DNA of 64,000 nucleotides, taken from the NCBI GenBank assembly GCA_036346205.1, contig JARFJB010002418.1, positions 310,001 to 374,000 on the forward strand, in the 5' to 3' direction. This DNA comes from Vesta saturnalis. Its lineage: Eukaryota > Arthropoda > Insecta > Coleoptera > Lampyridae. The notes beneath the pieces are model-generated. The model did not search any database and was not told the origin of the DNA. It saw nothing but the letters and a program-made list of their open reading frames with translations. Position 1 is the first letter of the stretch. Each line of letters opens with the position of its first letter. This document shows positions 43,189 through 55,003 of the stretch, one piece after another. Both the position numbers and the translations under genes were made by a program.

Positions 43189-45505
43189 ACGGCTGACAAT
43201 GAAACAGAAAGTGTTAGCGAAGTTAGTATAAGTGATGGATTATTTGTAGATGTGATTGATAGTGATATTGTCATAACTCATAAGCGAAGTTGAAAAAAGA
43301 CCAGCTCTTTATAACAAAGAGCTGAAAGAATACAGTGACCGCAATGTAAAGGAGAAATTGTGGGCGGAAGTTAGTACTCAATTGATTCGAAACTGGAATA
43401 ATCTGACACCGAAAGAGAAGAAAAGTAAAGGTAACATATAATAGTATTTATATAATCTAGCGACTTCTGCTTTTTTGATGATTTCTTTTGTAGGTCTTAT
43501 ATCCACATAAATTAATTTTACAATTTAAATAAATGGTACCAAGTCATTGGCACAACACTGAATTTCCTAACCTACAAATACTTAAAAACCACATTTTTCA
43601 CTTGTTTACTTGGGAAAAAGTTTGTACCAACCACTTGGTACCGTTTATTCAAACATGTTGTTTGTTTACATTGTACGTAGCATCAACATAATAGATTTAG
43701 AGATAAGACCGACAAGTTTCATTATCATTTTTGCTAATATTAAGTAGGGTAGGGTAAATTTGTGGAACAAAATTACCGTTATAATAATTATATTGTAGTT
43801 TGGTTAAACTTTATGACCTACGACGTTATAATCTTGATACATCTAACACACAACTACATAATAAATTGTATCAGACAACAACACTACTGGTTTAACAGTT
43901 CACTAGAGCATGTCATATTGCAAAGGCACGGACCCATGTGGGGAAATAAAATAGTCTGCAAAATAGTCTCTAACTCCCGTACCTGTACTTGAGGTATTCC
44001 CTCTAAATTACACTCATAACATTCATCTTCAAAACGTATTCCATCTTTTTTCCTTGCAAAATTGTGCAAAACACAGCATGATTTTACAATGTCATCTGCT
44101 AAGTTTATTTGTACATCCAAGGGCCGATGAAAAATTCGCCATTTATTGGCTAAAATGCCAAAGGCGCATTCCACCATTCTTCGTGCACGGCATAGCCTGT
44201 AGTTGAACACACGTTTTTTCATTGACAAATTTCTTCTAGAATATGGTCTAACTATGTTTTTTGACAGGGCAAAAGCCTCATCACCCACAATAACAAAAGG
44301 CATTGGCTTGCCTTCTTCATCATATGGAAGAGTTTGTTCCAGAGGAATATTTAAATTTCCAGAATTCAACTTTGCACCTAATGCGGAGTTTTTCAAAATA
44401 TTAGAATCTGTGTTGGCACCATAGGATCCCACATCTATTGCTATGAAGCAGTAGTCTGCATCCACTATACCAAATAGCACAATAGAAAAGTAATTTTTGT
44501 AGTTATAAAAAAGAGAACCAGAGTTAGGCGGCTTAAGTAATCTGATATGCTTGCCGTCGATAGCGCCAATGCAGTTTGGGAAATTTGTCCTCAGATGAAA
44601 TACTTTGGCAATCTCTTTCCATTCTTCTTCAGATTTACCTGACATGTACAGTGGTTGTAGCGATTTCCATAGTTGTGCACATGTATCCTTTACGATGTTC
44701 CCAATGGTACTAGCACCCAACAGAAATTCAAAGTGCAAAGCAATGAAGCTGCTACCAGTAGCAAGGTACCTGTAAAAAAGAATTTTGTATTGTTTTGTTT
44801 TAGTTTATTAAATTTAAACATAAACACTCATGTATATGGTTTTTCAGGTGCAGAAGTCCAAACGAAGTGGAAGAATCTAAAGGATTGTTTTCAAAGGAAA
44901 TTGCAGCTCAACGAAAACAGTTTCAGGCCAAGGTGCAAAAAAGAAGGAAATACATCCATTTTGAAGCACTTTTGTTTCTGTTCCTTTGTAAGGGCAGGGA
45001 GACAAGTAGCAACATTTCCCAAAGTGAAAATCTCGAAGAACAAGAGCATTCTGCAGAGACAACTGGTAACATTCAAGATGGAAACAACACCACTGTAACT
45101 GATGATGAAGAAGGCATACTCGAACGTACGCGTAAGAGAAAGAAGCAACCTGTTTCATCGTATGAAACATCATTATTAAATATACTACAAGCAAACCAGA
45201 GTGATAAACAAAATGAAGATAGACATTTTGCTTTGATGTTGGTACCAATGTTAGCAAAATTAAATGATGACCAGAAACACTACGCTAAAGTTGAAATATT
45301 GAACATAATGCGCAATGCTAGATACCACAATCCTCAACCTCAACCACATCAAGTTCATTCTGCTTATGTTCAAGGTGCTACTCAAGCTAACTTCTCACAG
45401 AACACTGGAAATAATATACTGGGTTATTTCAGTAAGTTTTCAGAAAACATTTTGTCACCATGTTCTACAAGCGGAAATGATTTGTATGATCTGTCTAACT
45501 TTTAA
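43189..45505 (+). pseudogene. Harbinger MADF/BESS DNA-binding partner, two exons
   Basis: Exon 1 to 43430: ADNETESVSEVSISDGLFVD, then after a frameshift LISEVEKRPALYNKELKEYS and LWAEVSTQLIRNWNNL (MADF domain). Intron 43431-44847 (GT-AG, phase 1). Exon 2 from 44848: GAEVQTKWKNLKDCFQRKL completes MADF. A frame change near 44925 leads to an acidic region, a basic RTRKRKK, and a BESS motif (DRHFALMLVPMLAKLNDDQK, about 45220-45275), ending at 45505. The expected start ATG appears as ACG at 43189. In Harbinger elements this protein carries the transposase to the nucleus and element ends (family knowledge). Its intron contains the transposase catalytic exon on the other strand. Confidence 0.85.
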
Positions 45506-45999
45506 ACTCGTTTTTGTATTTAGATTTAATTTCATAACATACCCCTGTAAATTCATTTTTATATTTTTCAATTATCTCTTGACCTGAAAATAGTATACTT
45601 CATTGACTTATCAGGAAATAATGAAAAAATATGTTATGTAGCTTCACAATGTTAATAATAAATTATATATCGCACATAATTGATAATTTATTATACTTAC
45701 CTCAAAGTTACAGACAATCGTTCTTCTGGTGGTATAGCGTTTCTTCACCTTGTGTTTGTGTAGGTTATTGAAGGACCAACTATTTGTAACAGTTCTTCAA
45801 AACTACTTTTACTCATGCAGTAATACTTGAAAAATTACACCGGGTGTTCACATAAATCTTCAAACAACTTATAAAACTGTCCTTTAATTAATCTTTGACT
45901 TGTTAACGGATGTACCCAATAACGATGTTTCCGGCGTTTACTTTTTGCCCGAAGTAACAGAGCAATAATACAACAAGTGTCGATGTCGCCCATGTCCAT
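43884..45999 (-). pseudogene. Harbinger transposase (HARBI1-like DDE), two exons
   Basis: Exon 1 45999-45701 encodes MDMGDIDTCCIIALLLRAKS through MSKSSFEELLQIVGPSITYT to EERLSVTLR, with two in-frame stops (TAA near 45840, TGA near 45750). Donor GTAAGTATAA at 45700; acceptor at 44770. Exon 2 (44769-43884) continues YLATGSSFIALHFEFLLG with the catalytic Asp in CIGAIDGKHIRL, DVGSYGANTDSNIL, second Asp in VGDEAFALSKNIVRPYSRR and Glu in RARRMVECAFGILANKW. The catalytic exon is uninterrupted. The 931-base intron contains MADF exon 2 on the other strand. Confidence 0.92.
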
Positions 46000-46158
46000 C
46001 TTGGAAAAGCAACTTGTCTTGTGATTTTTCTGTCGCAAGTGTGTGGACGTTCAGAAATTCTGCGACAGCGATTTTTTTTCGATTATTAAATCGCGCGACT
46101 GTAAATCGCAAGTGGAGGCCTAGGTGTGAGTATTTTCATCATTTTCAGTATCTGTTTC

Positions 46159-46200
46159 TTAACCCTTTAAGTCGTTGTGGTCAGTATAGTAACCACGTCA
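46159..46200 (+). repeat. piggyBac-type left terminus
   Basis: TTAA (46159-46162) followed by CCCTTTAAGTCG and a GGTCAGTATAGTAACCAC palindrome. The GGTTAGTATATTAACCAC motif at 59107-59124, next to piggyBac-5, is closely similar. A matching right end could lie at 46981-46995 (TTAAGGG-TTAA) or beyond the hAT element; neither is proven. Confidence 0.4.
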
Positions 46201-46696
46201 ATAAGGACTAGGCTTTACATTATTAGAATTGCAATATGAGCGGATTATGATACCTACGAACCAAAACAACATATTCATGCACGTATCCGGAGACTATAAT
46301 ACTCTACGTCTTCTATTTAATACGATATTAGCGTCAAGTGGTCAGTTAACTAACCACAGCGCGCCAAATACCTGGATTTCGTTACAAAAATTGATTGGCA
46401 CGTAAAGATTGTTGTGAACTTTTTCTGGAAGTTTATGACTGTAGGAATGCACACGTACTGTATCAGTATTCTCCAAATATCGGAGCACATTACATGTCCA
46501 TTTTTACCGACCATTTGTTATGAGTGTCTGTGTATAAAATATATACGTTTACAAGTTTTGAAATTTCTGAAAGGTAAGTCATCAGGCCTCCCGTAACCGG
46601 GCGTGCAACGCACGCGCCACCCCAAAGGGGCACCAAACTGAAAGTTTGGCAAAAAACAAATATAAAAAAAAATAATAATGCGCAGGGTGAATAAAA

Positions 46697-46698
<2 letters not shown>

Positions 46699-46732
<34 letters not shown>
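46699..46732. repeat. (GA)n microsatellite in hAT 5' region
   Basis: AG dinucleotide array of about 17 units, 115 bases inside the hAT left end. Confidence 0.95.
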
Positions 46733-46736
<4 letters not shown>

Positions 46737-48128
46737 AAAAAATTCAAATATTTAACTAGTTTGCTGTTTGTCGCCTTTCGGTTCTCAACTGCTCGCTCGG
46801 GTTTTAGTTCTCGGAAAGTTAGATCGCTTGACTTGCCGCTTTGAGGTCGGTGTGTTTCCAGTGACCGTTCTACTGCTGCTCGTATTCGCTTCGCTATGGT
46901 TGTCGTCGAACTGTGGAATAAAAATAAGTAAATGCATTTACTTGTCAAGTTTCAAGCAAATACTTAGTGGCCACATTTAGTTTGTTAAGGGTTAACAAGT
47001 ATTAACTTTCGGATTGACGGGTAAAAGTGTTCACTTGTTTTTATTCACCCGACCCAATGTAAGAAATATTTATTTTGGTGCTACTACATATTAAATTTTC
47101 ATACAGTTTTAACTTAAGGGTTTATTAAACACTTAGAGATGAAATTAATAATTTTATCAATATTTGTATATAATAAACATAAATAATATTTTTAAGTTAA
47201 ACTACTACTTTAAATAAAATCTGGTGCACTAAAAACGGGAAAATAATTATTAGGACACATTATGAGACTTTCTAAAGATTCTAACCTCTTTAAAAATTAA
47301 CAATTAATTTAAAATGTGGGATGTAGGTTAAAATATTTTTTTAGCCAACTTGCGCCCCCATGTTTTTATTTTTAATTGTTAAATGTTCCAGAGGTCAGGA
47401 CATCTCAGAAATATTTTTACCTATACTTTCTATTTTTTGGTTCTTAGTTTTTCACTTGACTAGAATTACCTCTACTCTACGACTGCAACATTAAATTCAG
47501 GATAAAAAGACCTTTAAAACGAGGTATCACTTGATCTCCTTGTAATTTAAAATTTTTAAGGGCAGCTCTCACCCTCGCTCAGGGGTTGATACTGTGGGGT
47601 TAAACATAAAATATGATAATGTAATATTTTCACGGAAACCTAAAATATGTGCGGAAAGTATTGTAAGAATCGGTTGAGTAGAAATAGTTCAAAAAGCTAT
47701 TGCAAGATTAAAAACAAACAATAAACAACTATACAGGTCGAGCGATATTAAATAAAATCGTTTATTAACAATTAAACCCTTATTTTAAATTTTTGTTAAT
47801 ACTTAACTTTTTTTTGTAAATAAAGAATTGCATTTTTTTAAACCAAATTCGAATATTATGCAGTATTCGTAAATCGACAAGCTTGTCTATAAACATGAAA
47901 ACTTGTCCAGACTTGCATTTTTCCAGTTCTGACTCGAACTGTTCGCGGGGTATAAATTAAAACAACGAAAGGCGTTAGCTAATCAGTTCTTGATATTCAC
48001 ACAAGCAAACGGAAGATAAATTATAAATTAGACGTGTTTTAAAGTGGTAGAAAGAAAATATTCGATTCGATCAAGTGTTTTATATTTTTTGTTATTGTGT
48101 TTGGTGTGGAAATTAAATTAAGGGTGAA
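46733..48128 (+). other. hAT 5' untranslated region
   Basis: No protein recognised. Transcription must start upstream of the ATG at 48129, but no clear TATA/initiator can be assigned. Confidence 0.4.
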
Positions 48129-48139
48129 ATGGTAAGTAT

Positions 48140-48957
48140 TATACAGGGTGATTGGTCGAAACCATTCATTAGAAATATTAGGAGTTCCAGCCATGGCTGA
48201 TTTCTGAAAGTTTGTATCTGGAAAGTGATTCATTTTTTAAAATATTTTCATGATGACTACCTTTATACCTGAAGTAGCCATCAATTTTTATTTTAAATGG
48301 AATCACCTTTTATGGCATATTTTGTACTGCCATTTAAGTAGAAATTTTATCAATGTTCTATACTTAAATTTAATAGTTTTTGAGATTTAAATTTTTTTCG
48401 AAAATTATTGGTTGAACACTATTACATTTGACAATGCCTACTGGCGTTTTTTAGTACGAATCAAGTAATATTGACGTTATGCATATATCCTTTTTACGCT
48501 GATGCTTTTGAATTATCTACATTTCAAATGTGACTTCCATCTTTGAAAATAAAACCATCAAAATTAACTTTTCAAATACAATGAATATTTTCTTCCTTCC
48601 ATGCAATAAAATTCTGCATTGATTTGTATTAGCATTCCCTATACCTATCTTCGATAGTTTTTCTCATATTGAGGTATTTGTTCATTTCTTCTGAAATTTC
48701 TTAAAAACCATTTAAGATAGGTATAGGATATTAAATATACAAAAATCTAGGTAATTAGACTTTTACGTGTTACCTTAATAGGTAATAATATACATGTTTC
48801 ATTCAAATTACCGAAGTTGATATCTCTTTCCGGTATAGCCGGTAGTGCCAAAACTGTCAAATCATCCAACGATCTCACCACGTTTCTTTTTTAAACGTTT
48901 TCTGAGCCTAGTACATCTTAATACATTTTTATATTGATCTAGCATATTAGCATATAT
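48140..48957. other. Intron sequence with mariner/MITE debris
   Basis: Starts ATACAGGGTGATTGG (48144), a mariner-type end, and contains ATTTTAAATGGAATCACC (48291) and TCTTTCCGGTATAGCCGGTA (48826) that echo the repeats at 33.1 kb. No coding potential. Confidence 0.4.
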
Positions 48958-49658
48958 TGTCACAATATTATTTAAATGACATGCGGCGTCTCCGCCTTTT
49001 TGTCACTATTTTGGGGGCTCCACCATTTGTTACCATGTTCGTAATATTTAGGGGTTAATTTAGTAGCTCAGAGATTTGGTTGCAAGAGGTTTTGTGACTT
49101 TCAACCAGAATCTCCTGGGAAATTATGGGTCAGTACGAGGTTTGGATTGAGGACATAGTCACCACAACAATTTAAGCAATAACAAATAAATATATAATAA
49201 TAAAATAATTCTTACATTGTCTGGTACATCTTGTATAACGGTTGCTCTGAAGACACAACAATTAACAATTAATTCTACAACAACAATTAATAATTACAAT
49301 TCTACTTTCTAATTAATAATCATTCAACAATTAACTATTAATAATCATCTAACATTTCTACTTCTACTTATACTATTTGTCTATTGACGTATTTGTTTCC
49401 TGCTTCTCCCATAATTACGAAATATCTAGCTGTAATTTAGGCCGCCAAAAAGTCCATATTGTGGTTAATTGTTCTACATAAAATAATGTACGTGATTTTC
49501 TTAAGTAGGTTACTGAAAGGAAGCGCGCATTATATAAATAATCTAAGGAAATTATGCTTCACAATTTGATATAAAAGTGATTACTATTAATTTATAATAT
49601 AAGGTAAATTTTACTTTAAATGTATTGAAATTTATATTTGAATTTCTACTGGGTGACA
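48958..49658 (-). repeat. LTR, left copy (3' LTR if the element is on the minus strand)
   Basis: 701 bases; differs from the other copy by scattered substitutions and short indels such as CGTCTCC against CGTCGCC. Confidence 0.93.
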
Positions 49659-50050
49659 TATCTTGGCAGGAATAGTCCTTGTCCTCAAGGACTGAAAAAT
49701 TTAAAGTTCGAGTAGAAAGGTTGCTTTACATATGTATTGAATATATACCTAAAAAATTTTCTTAAACTTAAAAATTTGTTTCTGTTAGTAAGAGAATGAA
49801 GGTTACATAATCCAATTTAGACTTCCGTTCATGATTACTAATAGAAATCTCTAACATTAAAAAAATGTTTATACAGTTTGGTAACTTAAATTAAGATAAT
49901 ATATTTTAGTAGGACTATTCAAAAGTTTTAACCACAAAATTGTGTATTTCCTGGTAAGTTTTTATTATCACAAATTCTAACTTAGTACGTGTTTATATGT
50001 GTTCGTAGACGCTTAGTTAACTCTTCACTTGCATTTAAAATAAAATTGAA
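49659..50050 (-). other. Spacer between env B and left LTR
   Basis: Non-coding, AT-rich. No clear polypurine tract next to the LTR. Confidence 0.5.
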
Positions 50051-51841
50051 TCACTTTTTAAAATAAAATCCATAAGTTTTTTCGTCGCACACTTTAGTTT
50101 TAACTAGTTTTTTGCACTGTTTGTCTGTAATCGTTGCATCGTTACGTAGTGAGATTCTTCTCAGTTGATTTCGTTCTTCCTTCGTGGGTGTGTCGGTTGT
50201 TGATAATCGTTGCACTGTTGGTGACACTGGTGCTGACGAAATCGATGTCGGTTCGAGATATTCATTTTCAACTTCTTGAAATTGTAATTTCGATCTTGGT
50301 GTAGGTAACTGACGTTGTTTTGGCGAGTTGGCTCTCACCAACGTAGTTGTAGTCTTGTGGAAGTGTATTAAGGTAGGATAATATTTAGATTTCGTAAGGT
50401 AAATAGGTAATAAGGAAAACAAAATCAATATTAAAAGGAATAAAATAATAAGGATATATGTGCTAATAGGCACATTGTTGGTTGAATTGTTTGTGGATCC
50501 ACTGGGTTCCAGGCAATCATTTAGAGTTTCAAATGTAAGGTAGGTTTTGCCATTTTGGGAGGGATAATCTCCATATCTTGTCCATGCAGCTGGTATAAGC
50601 TGTTCTTCCATATTTCATTAATTTGTCAATACATGGATAAGTAGGATATCGTAAAGTCGTCGTCTTCAAGTTGACAATGGTGAATGTTTAAGCTGATAGC
50701 TGATTTCTTCGTAGTGCTTTATGTTATGGGTAGTGGTGCTGCATTTAGACGTAAGGATCGTCTTGGATGAGTAACGATTGTATTGTGGCTACTTATAGGC
50801 GATGTACTGAAGATTATTTCCTGTTTCACGACATATTATAGGACAGTTGGTCGCGAACTGTTTAAATGATCCTCCATTCAATACTTGTTGAATGCATGAT
50901 AAACAAAATTTCTTTATCATGGTAGTCACTGATATAACATATCTCCTTTGATAGGATCGCAGCGTGGGATAAAGATTTTCCACGTGGAGTTTATTTCAAA
51001 AGATGTTAGTTACTGGTACATCGACTGAACAGGTATAATTTCCCCAGGCGTAGGCTGGAGTGATCACATTCATCATGTGTAAACCTTGCAAGTATTTTGG
51101 CAATAGTGGTAAGTGTAGTCCAACTAAAATAATGTTCTGCGACATAATACATTCGATTAAGGGTAGCATGTAGATTTGGGATGTCAACCCAATGCTAAAA
51201 CATGATTTCTTTTAGTTAAATCAATATTTACAGATTGTAATATACGTTCTAAGGTAGTGATTGGAACTAGATCTACGGGTAATCTTTTTTGTTGACACAT
51301 ATTTACAATTGTCTTACTTGTTTCATGACGCATCTGTAGTTCCAATAAAACTAAATTTAATAATAATGGATCTATACACGAAATATTATTTAAATCTTCC
51401 CTAACAAAACTAGGAAATTTTATTTCACGAAATTCTGCATGATCTCGCTCACTAATTAATTTTAGAATACCGTTTATTTCAAAATCATTCGAGAACATCT
51501 TTTTAATATGATTTCTCGTAATAAGTTGAAAATCGAACAGTAGGCCATCAAATAGAATGTCCTGTTCAATTCAAGCGCACTGCTTGTATCTTTTGAAAAT
51601 AGTTTAAATCATATGTCATTGCTTGACAAATATACTTATACTTTGTGCAAAATATGTCTTTACACCTAAAATTTTCTACAATATTTTGTGGTTGCCTTAT
51701 CTTAAAAATTATTTGTCTCGTAGTTTGGTAAAAAGTAACATTCGGCAACTTTTCAATATAAATTCCTGACGTTATTTTTATATCTGTTTTACTATCTTTC
51801 ACATTATTCATTAAAATCAACACTAATATTATCACAAACAT
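50051..51841 (-). pseudogene. Env-like glycoprotein B (degenerate)
   Basis: Reads right to left. N-terminal signal peptide (MFVIILVLILMNNVKD, from 51841), then GIYIEKLPNVTFYQTTRQII and a Cys pair CKDIFCTKYKYIC. Further pieces in other frames follow at 51498-51184, 51187-50996 (LPLIECIMSQNIILVGLHLP) and 50983-50789. The last part, 50611-50051, has N-glycosylation-type sites (NNSTNN), a strong membrane anchor (ISTYILIILFLLILILFSLL) and a tail of about 100 residues. The signal peptide, ectodomain, anchor and tail order supports an envelope protein; I cannot name the virus lineage. At least four frame breaks. Confidence 0.6.
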
Positions 51842-52632
51842 TTTTGATTCGTTATACTAACTTCATTCACTAAATTATTTCTGTTATCCTATAACAACTT
51901 TTGGTTTTCAATTACTAATTCCTTTGATAAACAATTATATCTTTCTTATTTTTTTCACAAAAAATTTAATACTCAATTACTACTTCCTCTATAACAATTA
52001 TATCTTACTTATCTCTTTCACAAAAAATATTTAATACTTTAATTCTTTATCAACTTCTTATTATTTCATTAACTTTTACTCGTATAGTTTAAAATTGTTT
52101 TCACCATTTATTTTTGCGTTCAAGGTATAAAATAATAGAACCTAGGCGCGTCGAGATGGATTGGTTGTTTGTACTAACTGAAAAAAATTTTGTTCTCCCT
52201 AATTTTGCGCGTGGAGAATTATGACTTTTCCAAAGTGTTATGAAGGTCTATCTCGGAGACAAAGATTCACTACTCGTTTCCTCGAATCACATTCAACAAT
52301 TTGATGTAAAACGGTCCTAAACTATAATATGCAATTGCGAACAAAGTGCAATTGACTTTCGTGGCGTCAATTTTTTCTACTTAAAATTCACTTTAATCTC
52401 AATAACCTTTTATAAACATCATATACTTTAAATCAATTTTAATCATCAAAATCTACTTAAATCGCGATATACTCATAAACATAATTCACTTTAAATCAAT
52501 AATTAATATACATACCATTATTCAATAATTTTTCTTCTTAACTTACTTATATTCGTTATTTTCCATTATAAATTCTTAATATTCCAATAGTGGCGTTGTA
52601 TCTGTGAACAATTTCGTATTAGAGGTATACTA
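51842..52632 (-). other. Spacer between env-like genes
   Basis: AT-rich with no supported ORF; possibly promoter or leader for env B. Confidence 0.4.
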
Positions 52633-53646
52633 TTACTCACTTAGAGTTGGGTACTTGGGAGAATTTCGTCCACTAACTACAAACACATGCTGTTCTAAGA
52701 TTGCGAAGACTTTCGAAGCTCGTTGAGACTTACTCTCTTTTTCAATATCGTCTTCTTCTTGGCTGGGTTCTTCAGGAACCACTGATAACCAACGTTTTGG
52801 GTATAGATCACTTTTAGTTAAATGTTTGTGATATTTCCTTTACATCGATAGTATAAAGTTAGTATAATTAAAAATATAAAAACACTAATAAAAATGTCCA
52901 TTTTGAATACATTAATCCTTCTTCAATTGTTAATTGTTCTCCTTCCGTAACAGCTACGGTGGACTGAATAAGGTCATAGATAAATTCTTTGTAATACCTT
53001 ATAAAATAAAATTACTACTAAAATCGTTATATTATATTCCATACAAAATACGTTGTATCTCCTTGATACGTATACAATTCTTCATAAGTGGTGCGAATAG
53101 CACTTTCTAAATTTTCTGCTATGTTCGACAATGTTGATGTCGTTGTCATATTCAAATGTGGGACGGTTGTCGTCCAATTATTATTCAAACATTCTGTAAT
53201 ATTATAAAATACGGTGTCTTGGTCATTTGACTTAATTACGTAAGTTTTTAGATTCGACCAAACCGCGGGTAACACGTGGATGGTCTTAGGTTTCTTCTTA
53301 CCTCGTTGTGAACATGGATATCGAGATGAAATTATTTCATTATCATTCACTAGTAATGAACACTGACAAGGCAGCTCTACCTGTAGTGCTCCTGGTTGTC
53401 CATAAGCGTTTGCTGGTAGCTTTGTTTGTTGGTTCAAACATTTTATTACCGTAATAGGTAGTGGGTGTGTAATGATGAAGGTATCATCTTTAATTTATGA
53501 AATAATCATGGAGGTTGATGCATGATTTTATATATTAAAGGTATGGTAGCACTATATGAAATTACTTCGGGTAGTCGCTTCCAATAGGATCCGGTGCTTA
53601 TTTGGACAGGGATAGATTGGACTATGTAGGCACAGGCAATAAACAT
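52633..53646 (-). pseudogene. Env-like glycoprotein A (internal deletion, degenerate)
   Basis: ATG at 53646 opens MFIACAYIVQSIPVQISTGS and YWKRLPEVISYSATIPLIYK, whose layout (signal peptide, then G-x-Y-x-x-LP-x-V) parallels env B. After a break near 53525 the frame resumes as ITHPLPITVIKCLNQQTKL, ELPCQCSLLVNDNEIISSRY with Cys residues, and N-glycosylation-type sites (NIT, NMT), to YFVWNII at 53027. Hydrophobic stretches in shifted frames (ITILVVILFYKVL; FISVFIFLIILTLYY) suggest a membrane anchor. An acidic tail (VVPEEPSQEEDDIEKESKS) runs to the stop at 52633. It is far shorter than a full Env, so a large middle part is missing. Confidence 0.55.
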
Positions 53647-53831
53647 TCTAAAAAATGATAGGCGTTATATTTCAAAGAACTTTGTATATTTTTTATTTAC
53701 TATTAATAAAATTACTTAGGCTATAGATAAATATAATATAGGAATAAATATTTAAGCATAACAATAGTCTTATGTGAAGTTCCTTGGAACCTTTGTGTCC
53801 TTAAGTTCGTAGGATATGTTAGAATAGACAA

Positions 53832-54041
53832 TTAGGTTAGAGAGCTAAGGCTACATGTCCCATTCTCCTCGCTGTCACTTTCCATGCCCGCTGGTATCAT
53901 TCCTGGTCGTTTGTCTTGCAGTTTTAATTGCTCGGCTAGATAAAACATTCTTGAGCGCACACCTGTTGGTGTTACTTGCATGCTCGCTGCATGGTGGTCC
54001 GTTTGAGTTGGCTTTTTAAGCGTGACGTCGCAGACATACAC
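53832..54041 (-). other. Short unassigned ORF in LTR-element leader
   Basis: 69-residue open frame (MYVCDVTLKKPTQTDHHAAS to EENGTCSLSS). No motif; where gag would be expected but no gag feature is visible. Confidence 0.25.
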
Positions 54042-55003
54042 GTGGGTGAGGGCTACTCTCTCAGAAAATTAATCTGTTCCGCGCTCACATTCATAACTGT
54101 ATCATTCGAAAAGATTTCAATATGATTGGTGAGGTTGTATGGAACGTTTGCGGTCCATGGTATCCATGGTAATGTTCGTTAACCAGGCATTGGTTATCAA
54201 TGAACTCAAATGTGCCCACCTACATGGTGGTTGTACCACGATGGTTGGTTCGTCCGTCCAGAGATTTATAATCCTAGTTCCTTCGGGAGGAACTGACTTC
54301 CTTTCCGGAAACCCTGCATACAGCAGGCATACCTTATGTCTTCATTTTTTTTGATTCTATTTCTAAAATATAAGAGTGTTCAGTCATTTGAAAACTTAAA
54401 TACTCATATATCATTAGCTTGGGTCTCATGGATCATACATGGGAATGTTTAAAAAACTAATATTAACGAGGACTATTCGGTATTGGATTCGTTATTTGGT
54501 GCTTCGAGTTCCATGAAATCAAAGAAGGGACTCCTTTTAGGTAATCATACTTGATTATTTGCTTTAATTCTCAAGCTTTTAGCTTGTATATTCCTTTCTT
54601 AATCGTCGTTTGCTTTAGGATCTGCTTACTTTAGAAATTGAGGACCACACTGCAGAGGATGCTATCCTTTATTTAAATTTGGATAGACTTCCGGCAATGG
54701 GTACTTCTTCTGCTATCATCGTGGATTTAAGGTATGATGAAGGAAGCTTAGATGCTGTACATACGCTTCGTTGCATATTTAGTAAAAAATAAAAAATTTG
54801 CAAAAACTTTTCTGAGATTTATTTAATTTAATGGTCATAATGTATATATTATTTTTAATTCTACGTTTTAGTAAGGAAATGCTACACAATTTCGACATCT
54901 GACAGCGATTTTAACTGCTGCCAACGTCTTAACTGTGCCACTTCTTTTACTTATGTCAACTATTTGACGTTTTTTATTCTGAATCACCATCTTCAGCTTC
55001 TGC
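54042..55003. other. Leader region next to the 5' LTR, no recognised gene
   Basis: A plus-strand exon-like piece (TTTAG at 54619 then a frame reading DLLTLEIEDHTAEDAILYLN to about 54790) is open for about 55 codons. I cannot assign it. No standard TGG-type primer-binding site directly abuts the LTR. Confidence 0.3.

Larger units (their letters stand above)
42883..46123. mobile_element. PIF/Harbinger element, complete, two interlocked genes
   Basis: Terminal inverted repeats start CTAGGCCTCCACTTGCGATT (21 bases identical to TTT, then imperfect for about 20 more) at 42883 and, inverted, at 46123. Because the ends read CTAG (a palindrome), the exact end and target duplication are ambiguous. It contains a HARBI1-like transposase (-) and a MADF/BESS protein (+), the usual two-gene content. 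CGACTGTCGC-like repeats fill both subterminal regions. Confidence 0.92.

Noticed and set aside
44877..45257. Minus-strand ORFs over MADF exon 2
   Set aside because: Antisense to a region with clear MADF and BESS motifs and inside the transposase intron.
46163..46991. 829-bp piggyBac MITE bounded by TTAACCC and GGGTTAA
   Set aside because: The proposed right end lies inside the hAT element (starts 46583, proven by its 8-base duplication), so the pairing would need the hAT to start within the MITE; listed only as an alternative.
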